From Candidatus Pelagibacter sp. (GTDB lineage Bacteria > Pseudomonadota > Alphaproteobacteria > Pelagibacterales > Pelagibacteraceae): a stretch of 15,508 nt of DNA. The notes below the pieces were generated by a model that ran no database searches, was not told where the DNA came from, and worked only from the letters and a program-made list of their open reading frames with translations. Of this stretch, positions 1-7,250 are shown piece by piece (the first letter of the stretch is position 1; the number at the start of each line of letters is the position of its first letter). Made by a program: the position numbers and the translations under genes. The stretch covers positions 1-15,508 of the forward strand of contig JAOOKL010000013.1 in assembly GCA_028408025.1 (NCBI GenBank), in the 5' to 3' direction.

Positions 1-1
1 T

Positions 2-451
2 AATAAGTTAAAGCGAACTATTTCATCAACAATAATCAGAAAAAAGATAGAAAATGGAAAAATCAAGGAAGCAAATAAACTTTTAGGTCGAACTTGGTCA
101 GTTGAGGGTAAAGTTATTAAAGGAGAGAGAAGAGGGAGAGTTATTGGATTTCCAACATGTAATATAAAGATGAAAGATTATATAATACCAAAATTGGGAG
201 TATATTCAGTCATAGTTGAAACTGATCAGTTTAAAAAAAGAGGGATAGCAAATATTGGCTATAGACCTACATTTAATGGTCTTAATTTACTTTTAGAGGT
301 AAATATATTTGGAATTAATAAAAACTTATATAATAAGGAGATTAAAATAAATTTTATAAATTTTATTAGATCAGAAAAAAAATTTAAAGGTTTGGAACAA
401 TTAAAGAAACAAATAAAAATTGATATAACTCAATCAAAAAAAAATGTCTAA
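2..451 (+). CDS. ribF: Bifunctional riboflavin kinase/FAD synthetase, C-terminal part (cut by window start)
   Basis: Makes FMN from riboflavin and then FAD in the cytoplasm. The reading frame is open from base 2 to the stop at 449-451, so the true start lies outside the window; an internal ATG at 170 is not the start. The visible 149 residues begin with the end of the nucleotidyltransferase domain (ISSTIIRKKIENG, then EANKLLGR). The riboflavin kinase domain follows, with GRVIGFPTCNI, the nucleotide-binding PTxN signature of the family, then GVYSV and ANIGYRPTF. The order and spacing match the C-terminal half of RibF. Its stop overlaps the ileS ATG by 8 bases, so the two are very likely cotranscribed and translationally coupled. 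ribF-ileS-lspA is a widespread proteobacterial cluster, which supports the call. Confidence 0.93.
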   Translation, partial: NKLKRTISSTIIRKKIENGKIKEANKLLGRTWSVEGKVIKGERRGRVIGFPTCNIKMKDYIIPKLGVYSVIVETDQFKKRGIANIGYRPTFNGLNLLLEVNIFGINKNLYNKEIKINFINFIRSEKKFKGLEQLKKQIKIDITQSKKNV

Positions 452-3179
452 AGATAGTTTACAGCTTCCAAAAACTGCCTTTTCAATGAAGGCGAACCTG
501 CCAACAAAAGAACCATTAATTTTAAACAAATGGGAAAAGAATAAAATTTTTGAAAAATTAAGAAAGAACTCTTTAGGTAGGGAAAAATTCGTCCTTCACG
601 ACGGCCCGCCATATGCTAATGGACATATTCATATGGGTACAGCGCTAAATAAAATTCTTAAGGATATGATAACTCGATTTCATCAAATGAATGGCAAAGA
701 CTCTGTATATGTACCGGGCTGGGACTGTCATGGTCTTCCTATAGAATGGAAAATTGAGGAACAATATAAAAAGAAAAAAAAAAATAAAGACGAGGTTCCT
801 ATTAAAGATTTTAGACAAGAGTGCAGGGAATTTGCTAAAGAATGGATTCAAGTTCATGTCAAAGAGTTTAAAAGATTAGGAGTTGTTGGGGATTTTGAAA
901 ATTATTACTCAACAATGAGTTATGAAGCTGAAGCTCAAATTGTCAGAGAACTTGGCAAGTTTCTTTTAGACGGAAGTTTATATCAAGGGTTTAAACCTGT
1001 TTTATGGTCAACAGTTGAAAAAACTGCCTTGGCTGATGCCGAAGTAGAATATATGGATCATACTTCAAATACAATTTTTGTTGCTTTTAAAGTTAAAAAA
1101 ACTAAGAAGAATTTTTTAGAAAACGCCAATATTATAATTTGGACTACAACACCCTGGACGATACCGGCTAACAAAGCCCTAGCATTTAATAATAGCATAG
1201 AATATTCATTAATTGAAATCAATCAACTGGATTTTTTTAAAGATACAAAAATTGTTGTAGCCACAAATTTAATTGACTCAATAATAAAGTCCTGTGGAAT
1301 AGAAAATCATAAAGTCATTAAAACCTTTAAAGGCTCTGAACTTCAAGGGACGATTTGTAGTCACCCGTTTTTAGAAATGAAATTTGATTATGATGTTCCT
1401 ATGTTAGAGGCAAGCTTCGTAGATTTGGAGCAAGGCACAGGAATAGTGCACTGTGCACCGAGTCATGGACCTGATGATTTTAATTTATGTTTAAAAAATA
1501 ATATTTCTTCTACTTACACTGTAGATAATGCAGGGTTATATACAAATGAAGTACCTTATTTTGAAAAGACACATGTTTTTAAAGCAGATCCTTTAGTGAT
1601 TGAAAAACTTAAAGAACAAAAAAAATTATTGAAAAATGACAAACTTAATCATAGCTATCCACACTCTTGGAGGTCAAAAGCACCTTTAATTTATAGAGCT
1701 ACACCTCAATGGTTTATTTCTATGGAAAAAAATTCTTTAAGAAAAAAAGCAATTAAAGCAATTAATGAAACTAAATTTTATCCTCAAAAAGGGAAAGAGA
1801 GACTTTTGTCTATGATTGAAGGAAGACCTGATTGGTGTGTATCTAGACAAAGAGTTTGGGGAGTACCTCTCCCTATATTCATTGATAAAAAAACTAAAGA
1901 ACCCTTAAGAGATCAAAAAATAATTGATAGAATTGCTGAAATTTACGAAAAAGAAGGTTCAGACTGCTGGTTTACAGATGATGCAGAAAAATTCTTAGGA
2001 AAAAATTACGATTCCAAAAATTTTGAAAAACTAAATGATATAGTGGAAGTATGGTTTGATAGTGGCTCTACTCATAGTTTTGTTTTAGAGAAAAGAAAAG
2101 ATTTAAAGTGGCCAGCGGATATGTATTTAGAGGGCTCCGATCAACATAGAGGCTGGTTTCATTCTTCATTATTAGAGTCGTGCGGCACAAGAGGCAGAGC
2201 TCCTTTTGAAAATATTCTATCTCATGGATTTGTTGTTGATGGAAAAGGTTTAAAAATGTCTAAATCTTCAGGAAATGTCATTTCCCCTGATGAAATTTTG
2301 AAAAATTATGGGGCAGATATTTTAAGAGCCTGGGTAGCGTCTTCTGATTATTCAGAGGATTTAAGAATAGATAAAACAATTCTTACTCAACATGCAGAGT
2401 CTTATAGAAAAATAAGAAACACCTTTAGATTTATTTTAGGAAATTTAAAAGATAATTTTCAAAAACAAAACTTAGAATCTCTTGATCTAAAAAATTTTAA
2501 TGAATTAGAACAGTATATTTTGCATAAAATATTTGCTTTAGATTGCTCAATGAAAGAAAATTTAAAAAATTACAACTTTCATAAATTATATAAAGAGCTC
2601 TTAAATTTTTGCACTTTAGATTTATCATCCTTTTATTTCGATATAAGAAAAGATGTTTTGTATTGTGATAGTTTAAACTCAAAAAAAAGAAAAGATTGTG
2701 TCATAGTTTTAAATATAATTTTAGAGTGCCTACTTAAATGGTTTGCTCCTATATTTGTTTTTACAACTGATGAGATTTACAGTCTTGTCAGCGCAGACAA
2801 CAAAAGTATTCATGAATATACTTTTTTAACAATACCAAAAAAATGGAATAATAAAGATTTAGAGAAAAAGTGGAAAAAATTATTTAAGATAAAACAAGAG
2901 GCAAATATAGCTATAGAAGAAAAGAGATCGAATAAAGAAATAGGTTCCAGCTTAGAGGCTGAACTTAAAATAACAATTGATGAACAAAACTTTGCACTTT
3001 TGGATGGTTTAGATTTAGCTGAATACTTTATTACTTCAAAAGCTAACAAGATTAAAGGCAAAGACAAAGACTTTAAAATTGAGGTTGCTAAAACAAACGG
3101 GACTAAATGTCCTCGCTGTTGGAAAATTTTAGACAACAAATGTGAAAGGTGTGAAGCTGTGATTAAATCCAGTGAATAA
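444..3179 (+). CDS. ileS: Isoleucyl-tRNA synthetase
   Basis: Charges tRNA-Ile with isoleucine, a class Ia synthetase in the cytoplasm. At 911 residues it has normal bacterial length. Visible landmarks are GPPYANGHIHMGTALNKILK near residues 54-73 (the HIGH box reads HMGT at 63-66), the editing-domain threonine stretch IIWTTTPWTIPANKA, the DWCVSRQRVWGVPLP block, KMSKS at 604-608, and a C-terminal zinc finger with Cys889, Cys892, Cys900 and Cys903. The zinc finger marks the standard bacterial IleS type. The start overlaps the ribF stop by 8 bases and is preceded by a run of A rather than a Shine-Dalgarno motif. An 11-A tract at 774-784 encodes a lysine-rich loop. The isoleucine-specific identity also follows from the ribF and lspA neighbours. 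Confidence 0.98.
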   Translation: MSKDSLQLPKTAFSMKANLPTKEPLILNKWEKNKIFEKLRKNSLGREKFVLHDGPPYANGHIHMGTALNKILKDMITRFHQMNGKDSVYVPGWDCHGLPIEWKIEEQYKKKKKNKDEVPIKDFRQECREFAKEWIQVHVKEFKRLGVVGDFENYYSTMSYEAEAQIVRELGKFLLDGSLYQGFKPVLWSTVEKTALADAEVEYMDHTSNTIFVAFKVKKTKKNFLENANIIIWTTTPWTIPANKALAFNNSIEYSLIEINQLDFFKDTKIVVATNLIDSIIKSCGIENHKVIKTFKGSELQGTICSHPFLEMKFDYDVPMLEASFVDLEQGTGIVHCAPSHGPDDFNLCLKNNISSTYTVDNAGLYTNEVPYFEKTHVFKADPLVIEKLKEQKKLLKNDKLNHSYPHSWRSKAPLIYRATPQWFISMEKNSLRKKAIKAINETKFYPQKGKERLLSMIEGRPDWCVSRQRVWGVPLPIFIDKKTKEPLRDQKIIDRIAEIYEKEGSDCWFTDDAEKFLGKNYDSKNFEKLNDIVEVWFDSGSTHSFVLEKRKDLKWPADMYLEGSDQHRGWFHSSLLESCGTRGRAPFENILSHGFVVDGKGLKMSKSSGNVISPDEILKNYGADILRAWVASSDYSEDLRIDKTILTQHAESYRKIRNTFRFILGNLKDNFQKQNLESLDLKNFNELEQYILHKIFALDCSMKENLKNYNFHKLYKELLNFCTLDLSSFYFDIRKDVLYCDSLNSKKRKDCVIVLNIILECLLKWFAPIFVFTTDEIYSLVSADNKSIHEYTFLTIPKKWNNKDLEKKWKKLFKIKQEANIAIEEKRSNKEIGSSLEAELKITIDEQNFALLDGLDLAEYFITSKANKIKGKDKDFKIEVAKTNGTKCPRCWKILDNKCERCEAVIKSSE

Positions 3180-3180
3180 A

Positions 3181-3681
3181 ATGGATAAGAATAATAAATT
3201 TTTACTTCAATTAAACATAAAAAATTTTTTCTGTTTATTAATTGTTTTAATTACATTTAGTTTAGACAGATTAAGCAAAACTAAAATAATTGAACTTCAA
3301 ATCAATGATAGTGCATTATTTATTAACCAGTACATAAATTTAGATTTAGTTTGGAACACTGGAATAGGCTTTGGTCTTTTGAGATCTGACTCCACAATAA
3401 TCTATAATTTAATCACAGGTTTAATTTGTATTGTTATCACTTTTTTGATTTATCTTATTTATAAATCCAAAATTGTAGACAAAATATTATTTTCCTTAAT
3501 TTTAGGTGGCGCACTAGGGAATGTTTATGACAGACTAACCTATTTTGCTGTGCCAGATTTTATAGATTTGCATTATAAAAATTTTCACTGGTTTACTTTT
3601 AATATCGCGGATATATTCATAACCGTTGGAATTTTAGTTTTTATTACTAAAGATTTAATTAGGCACGATGAAAAAAATTAA
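3181..3681 (+). CDS. lspA: Lipoprotein signal peptidase (signal peptidase II)
   Basis: Integral inner-membrane aspartic protease that removes signal peptides from diacylglyceryl-modified prolipoproteins at the lipobox cysteine. I chose the ATG one base after the ileS stop (166 residues). An in-frame GTG at 3172 would add MNK and overlap ileS by 8 bases and is equally possible. Four hydrophobic segments are visible. Family motifs, numbered from the ATG, are LDRLSK near 28-33 (often D-Q in relatives), WNTGIGFG near 58-65, GGALGNVYDR near 109-118 with catalytic Asp117, and FNIAD near 140-144 with catalytic Asp144. Both aspartates are present, so it should be active. Its end overlaps the next gene, a predicted lipoprotein, by 14 bases. 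Confidence 0.96.
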   Translation: MDKNNKFLLQLNIKNFFCLLIVLITFSLDRLSKTKIIELQINDSALFINQYINLDLVWNTGIGFGLLRSDSTIIYNLITGLICIVITFLIYLIYKSKIVDKILFSLILGGALGNVYDRLTYFAVPDFIDLHYKNFHWFTFNIADIFITVGILVFITKDLIRHDEKN

Positions 3682-3982
3682 CAAATCAATATATTATATC
3701 TTTCTTGCATTTTTTTTGTATTCGTGTGGAGCTATGTCTGATGCAGGAAAAGTTTTGAGAAATGAAAAAATTAAAACAACTGATGAATTTCTTGTAAAAA
3801 AAAGACAGCCTTTAGTTCTTCCGCCAGATTATGATACTTTACCAACACCAGGTACAATGAAAGATAATGTAAAAAATAACAATAGCATAAACAAGATTTT
3901 AAAAATTCCTAATCAATCAAGTACATCACAATCAAATACTACATCAGTAGAACAATCAATAATTAATAAAATTGGTAAGTGA
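3668..3982 (+). CDS. Small outer-membrane lipoprotein, BamF/DUF3035-like
   Basis: Predicted lipoprotein of 104 residues. A lysine-rich start and hydrophobic stretch (residues 8-17) lead to the lipobox LYSC with Cys20, followed by Gly-Ala, which fits export to the outer membrane. The segment DEFLVKKRQPLVLPPDY (about 39-55) is the hallmark of the alphaproteobacterial DUF3035 family. To my knowledge that family is linked to BamF, an accessory lipoprotein of the beta-barrel assembly machine; I recall this link rather than see it. The tail is rich in Ser, Thr, Asn and Gln and is probably disordered. It overlaps lspA by 14 bases and shares a GTGA overlap with pgi, so it lies within one transcription unit. 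The lipoprotein call is firm; the Bam role is an inference from family. Confidence 0.85.
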   Translation: MKKINKSIYYIFLAFFLYSCGAMSDAGKVLRNEKIKTTDEFLVKKRQPLVLPPDYDTLPTPGTMKDNVKNNNSINKILKIPNQSSTSQSNTTSVEQSIINKIGK

Positions 3983-5196
3983 AAAATAAAAAAATAATTT
4001 ATAAAAATTTTATTCAAAAAAACCATCTTAATTCAAATTTATATAACAATTTGAAAAAAAAGTTTAATAAAAACTTTTTAAGTATAAGTCAAAATCAATA
4101 CATTGAAAAAGATGTTTTTCATTCTCTAAGTAAAAAATTTAAATTTAGTTTTAATGTTAAAGATTTAAAAAAATTTAAAAAATATAAAACAGTAGTTTTG
4201 ATAGGAATGGGAGGATCAATTCTTGGAACTGAAGCAATATACGATTTTTTGAAACAAAAAATAAAAAAAGATTTTCATTTTTTTGATAATATAGATGATG
4301 ATAGAATAAATATTTTTAAAAGAAATTATAAATTTAGTCGAACATTATTTATAATAATTTCTAAATCAGGCGAAACTCTAGAAACATTGTCTAATCTTTT
4401 AGCTTTAAAAATTCTAAAAAATAATTCTAAAAATTTAATTGTAGTCTCTGAAAAAAATAACAAATCGTTACATTTGTTATCAAAAAAGATGAAATTTTAT
4501 TTTGTAGAGCATAAAAAATATATTGGAGGACGATATTCAATATTATCAGAAGTTGGGATGCTGCCTGCGTATTTAATGGGCTTGCAGATAAATAATTTTA
4601 GAAAGAATATATTAATACATCTTAATAAAAGAAAAAATAAGATATTTTTAAAAGAAAGCTCAATTAAATTAGCAAACATACTTTTAAGAAAAAAAATAAA
4701 AAGTTTAGTACTATTTAATTATGAACCAAAACTCGATAAGTTTCTTTATTGGTACCAGCAAATTATTGCTGAAAGTTTAGGAAAAAAAGGAAAAGGATTT
4801 TTACCTATAATTTCCCCAGCACCAAAAGATCACCATAGTTTACTTCAACTATATTTAGACGGCCCAAAAGATAAATTGTTTTATATATTAAGCTGTGATC
4901 AAGACCTTAGTAATAAGCTCAATACAAAAAAATTGGATAAAAGCTTCAAATATTTTAATAACCGGAGTTTAGATCAAATAAAGCACACGCAAAAAAATGT
5001 TTTTATTAAAATTTTAAAAAAGAAAAAAATACCTTTCAGAGAGTTTAAAATTGATAGTTATAACGAGCAAACTATTGGTGAATTATTTTCTTATTTTATT
5101 ATTGAAACAGTTTTAATTGGTAAGCTTATCAACGTAAACCCCTTTGATCAGCCAGCAGTAGAAAAAGTAAAAAAAATAACAAAAAAACTAATTTAA
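3979..5196 (+). CDS. pgi: Glucose-6-phosphate isomerase (short form)
   Basis: Interconverts glucose 6-phosphate and fructose 6-phosphate. The protein has 405 residues, well short of the roughly 550 of the E. coli/eukaryote type, but carries the core double-SIS architecture. GMGGSILG lies at 76-83, the phosphate-binding SKSGETLE at 128-135, EVGMLPAYLMGL near 191-202, QIIAESLGKKG with the candidate catalytic Glu at about 265, DHHSLLQL with the ring-opening His near 285-286, and NPFDQPAVEKVK near 387-398, a good match to the C-terminal PGI signature. The start is GTG, overlapping the previous stop as GTGA, which implies coupled translation. The 3' end shares stop-codon bases with convergent rsmD. 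PGI identity is strong; full activity of the short form is presumed. Confidence 0.93.
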   Translation: MKNKKIIYKNFIQKNHLNSNLYNNLKKKFNKNFLSISQNQYIEKDVFHSLSKKFKFSFNVKDLKKFKKYKTVVLIGMGGSILGTEAIYDFLKQKIKKDFHFFDNIDDDRINIFKRNYKFSRTLFIIISKSGETLETLSNLLALKILKNNSKNLIVVSEKNNKSLHLLSKKMKFYFVEHKKYIGGRYSILSEVGMLPAYLMGLQINNFRKNILIHLNKRKNKIFLKESSIKLANILLRKKIKSLVLFNYEPKLDKFLYWYQQIIAESLGKKGKGFLPIISPAPKDHHSLLQLYLDGPKDKLFYILSCDQDLSNKLNTKKLDKSFKYFNNRSLDQIKHTQKNVFIKILKKKKIPFREFKIDSYNEQTIGELFSYFIIETVLIGKLINVNPFDQPAVEKVKKITKKLI

Positions 5197-5750
5197 AATT
5201 TCCCAAAAATTATTTTTGATCGACCATATTTTTTAATTATAATTGGCTTGAAAATATGATTAAAATCATCACAAGTTTTACTTTCTCTATGAATGATAAT
5301 TAAATGATTTTTACAATAAATTTTATTTTTTTTTATAAGCTTTAAATTTTCTAAGTATTTATTTTCTGCGAAGGGTGGATCAAAAAATATTATATTAAAT
5401 TTTTCCACATCTTTTATATTTAAATATTCTTCAATCTTATCATTTACAACAGAAGTCTTTTCTTCGATTGAAAAAGCAATTAAATTTTTTTTTAGTATTT
5501 CAATTGCATTATTATCTTTTTCAACGAAGGTCACTTTTTTTGCACCACGAGATACACACTCAATTCCGAAAGAGCCAGTTCCTGAATAAAGATCTAAAAT
5601 TTTTGCATTTTCAAGTTTTATTTCCAGAAGACTTGAATGATTGATAATATTAAAAATATTTTCTTTGACTGAGTCTTTTAAAGGCCTTGTAATTTTTGAT
5701 TTTAAAAAAATAATAGGCTTTCCTTTAAAGATGCCACTTATTACCCTCAT
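5193..5750 (-). CDS. rsmD: 16S rRNA (guanine966-N2)-methyltransferase
   Basis: SAM-dependent methyltransferase that modifies G966 of 16S rRNA during 30S assembly. I set the start at the ATG at 5750, giving MRVISGIFKG (the family usually opens like MRIIGGxxKG) and an ATGA overlap with the purD stop. An upstream in-frame ATG at 5771 would add seven residues inside purD. On this 185-residue numbering, RPLKDSVKENIFNI (about 22-35) is the family's RPTxxxxREaLFN block. LDLYSGTGSFG (52-62) is SAM motif I, VEKD follows the second strand, and DPPF (124-127) is the catalytic NPPY-type motif that recognises an exocyclic amino group. It is probably expressed from the purD promoter. Confidence 0.94.
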   Translation of the reverse strand: MRVISGIFKGKPIIFLKSKITRPLKDSVKENIFNIINHSSLLEIKLENAKILDLYSGTGSFGIECVSRGAKKVTFVEKDNNAIEILKKNLIAFSIEEKTSVVNDKIEEYLNIKDVEKFNIIFFDPPFAENKYLENLKLIKKNKIYCKNHLIIIHRESKTCDDFNHIFKPIIIKKYGRSKIIFGKF

Positions 5751-7015
5751 TTTTTTGAAATTACTCTCCATCCTATATCTTTTCTAAAAAAACCACCGTG
5801 CCAGTTAATTCTTTTAATTACCTTTATAATTTCAATTCTAATCTTTTTAAAAGTTTTTCCCACTGATGTAATGTTCAGTACTCTACCTCCGTTTGAAAAA
5901 ATCTCATCTTTAATGTGTTTAGTACCAGCGTGAAAAATAAAAGAAGTTTTTTTTAATTGAATTTTTATTAAATTTTTTATTTTAATATCTTTTTTATACT
6001 TACCTGGATAACCTTTTGAGCACAAAACTATTGTCATACATTTAACTTTCTTCCATTTAAGGTTAATGCTATTTAATTTATTTTTAAGCGCAAAAGAAAT
6101 AATTTTAACTAAATCTGTATCTAATCTGGGTAATATAACCTGACATTCGGGATCTCCCATTCTTACATTATATTCAATTAAAAAAGGCTCATTGTTTTTT
6201 ATCATTAACCCAACATACAAAAAACCTGTGTAATTTTTTTTCTTTTGTCTTAAAGCTTTTAAAGTTGGAGAGACGATCTTTTTAATGATTTTTTTTTCCA
6301 AATTCTTAGTAATTATTTTTGCGGGTGAGTATGCCCCCATTCCACCAGTATTTGGTCCTTTGTCTTTCTCACCAACTCTTTTATGATCTTGGGCTGATCC
6401 AAAAAACTTAAAACTTTTTTTATCTACTACTAAAAAATAACTTGCTTCTTCACCCTCCAAAAATTCTTCAATTACTAATTTTTTTGAGGACTTAAATTTA
6501 CCTTTAAATATTTCATTTGAAACTTTTAATACTTGGTTCTTGTTTTTACAGATCGTAACTCCTTTGCCAGCAGCAAGACCGTCTGCTTTTACAACAAGTG
6601 GAAAGATATTTTTTTTTAAAAAATTACTTACGTCTTTTTTACTTCGACATATTTTAAACTCAGCTGTGGGAATCTTATTTTTTTTACATAAAGATTTCAT
6701 GAAAGCTTTTGATCCTTCAAGTTTAGCTGCATATTTATTTGGTCCAAAAACTTTAATTTTATTTTTATTGAGAAAATCTACTACACCTTTTACCAATGGT
6801 TCTTCAGGTCCCACTATAACCAAATTTATTTTGTAGAATTTGATAACTTTTAAAAGTTTTTTAAAATTAAGAAAATCAATATCAATATTCCTAGCAATTT
6901 TTGAGGTGCCAGCATTACCTGGAATGCAAATTATATTTTTAGATAACTTAGAATCGTAGATTTTCTGACACAAAGAGTGTTCTCTTCCACCGCTACCTAA
7001 TAATGCAATATTCAT
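5747..7015 (-). CDS. purD: Phosphoribosylamine-glycine ligase (GAR synthetase)
   Basis: Second step of de novo purine synthesis: ATP-dependent joining of glycine to 5-phosphoribosylamine. At 422 residues it has the usual length. The N-terminal domain opens with MNIALLGSGGREHS and has IVGPEEPLV near 67-75. The ATP-grasp part has VKADGLAAGKGV near 142-153, EEFLEGEEAS near 183-192, GPNTGGMGAYSP at 220-231 and EYNVRMGDPECQ at 281-292, the PurD signature with the metal-binding Glu and Asn. The start is an ATG without an obvious Shine-Dalgarno motif, preceded by a TATAAT hexamer at 7028-7033 that gives only a short leader. It overlaps rsmD by four bases and diverges from the DUF2093 gene. Confidence 0.97.
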   Translation of the reverse strand: MNIALLGSGGREHSLCQKIYDSKLSKNIICIPGNAGTSKIARNIDIDFLNFKKLLKVIKFYKINLVIVGPEEPLVKGVVDFLNKNKIKVFGPNKYAAKLEGSKAFMKSLCKKNKIPTAEFKICRSKKDVSNFLKKNIFPLVVKADGLAAGKGVTICKNKNQVLKVSNEIFKGKFKSSKKLVIEEFLEGEEASYFLVVDKKSFKFFGSAQDHKRVGEKDKGPNTGGMGAYSPAKIITKNLEKKIIKKIVSPTLKALRQKKKNYTGFLYVGLMIKNNEPFLIEYNVRMGDPECQVILPRLDTDLVKIISFALKNKLNSINLKWKKVKCMTIVLCSKGYPGKYKKDIKIKNLIKIQLKKTSFIFHAGTKHIKDEIFSNGGRVLNITSVGKTFKKIRIEIIKVIKRINWHGGFFRKDIGWRVISKK

Positions 7016-7027
7016 AAGAAAAGATAT

Positions 7028-7055
7028 ATTATATGTTTATTTTATAGATGAACAA
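7028..7055 (-). promoter_or_regulatory. Candidate purD promoter in a 32-base divergent intergenic region
   Basis: Read on the minus strand, a perfect TATAAT lies at 7033-7028, twelve bases before the purD ATG. With a 16-base spacer, the -35 position (7055-7050) reads TTGTTC, a poor match that falls inside the start of the DUF2093 gene. On the plus strand an overlapping TATATT (7025-7030) could serve as the DUF2093 -10 element. Such hexamers arise easily by chance in A+T-rich DNA, so this rests mainly on position. Confidence 0.4.
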
Positions 7056-7242
7056 AAAAAAAGCCAAACTTAAATATAAGAATAACTCATTTGATATTAT
7101 TGAGGAGGGAGATTTTGTAGTTTGTGCTATTTCTGGAAAACAAATTCTTTTGGAAAATTTAAGCTATTGGAACGTTGATTTACAAGAAGCTTACTTCTCA
7201 CCTTTGGAGGTTAATAAGAGTTTGAATAAATCAAAAAAATAA
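7048..7242 (+). CDS. DUF2093 family protein
   Basis: Small soluble protein of 64 residues with unknown function. It matches the DUF2093 pattern as I know it: a lysine-rich start, LKYKNNSFDIIEEGDFVVCA with a single Cys, SGKQILLENLSYWNVDLQEAY (the family's P-L-x-L-x-Y-W-x-V-x-x-Q-E-x-Y core), then a short SPLEV tail. There is no signal peptide or membrane segment. The family is found mainly in Alphaproteobacteria, often near lipid A genes such as lpxK and waaA. Here it faces that block from the opposite strand, its stop lying only two bases from the lpxL stop. A link to envelope lipid synthesis is therefore possible but is only a neighbourhood inference. Confidence 0.82.
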   Translation: MNKKKAKLKYKNNSFDIIEEGDFVVCAISGKQILLENLSYWNVDLQEAYFSPLEVNKSLNKSKK

Positions 7243-7250
7243 ATTTATTT
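7237..7250. repeat. 14-base perfect palindrome across the DUF2093/lpxL stop codons
   Basis: The sequence AAATAAATTTATTT equals its own reverse complement and contains the stop codons of both convergent genes. It has no G or C and no separate U tract, so it is a poor intrinsic terminator. It may simply reflect two TAA stops set head to head in A+T-rich DNA. Confidence 0.5.

Noticed and set aside
645..857. Minus-strand open frame of 70 codons inside ileS
   Set aside because: It lies opposite the well-conserved HIGH-box region of ileS; its Phe-rich protein is the complement of lysine-rich coding and has no family resemblance.
2810..3139. Minus-strand open frame of 109 codons over the ileS 3' end
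   Set aside because: The zinc-finger region of ileS on the other strand is clearly real, and the opposite frame gives a serine/leucine-rich product typical of a shadow frame.
5205..5217. Possible terminator hairpin (AAAAAT-T-ATTTTT) just after pgi
   Set aside because: The stem is all A/T with a one-base loop, and it lies within the rsmD coding sequence; such repeats are expected by chance at this composition.
5748..5771. Upstream ATG at 5771 as the rsmD start
   Set aside because: The shorter start gives the family-typical MRVISG opening and an ATGA overlap with purD; the longer one adds a non-conserved MESNFKK.
6540..6836. Plus-strand open frame of 98 codons within purD
   Set aside because: It is antisense to the ATP-grasp domain of purD with conserved motifs; no start context or family match.
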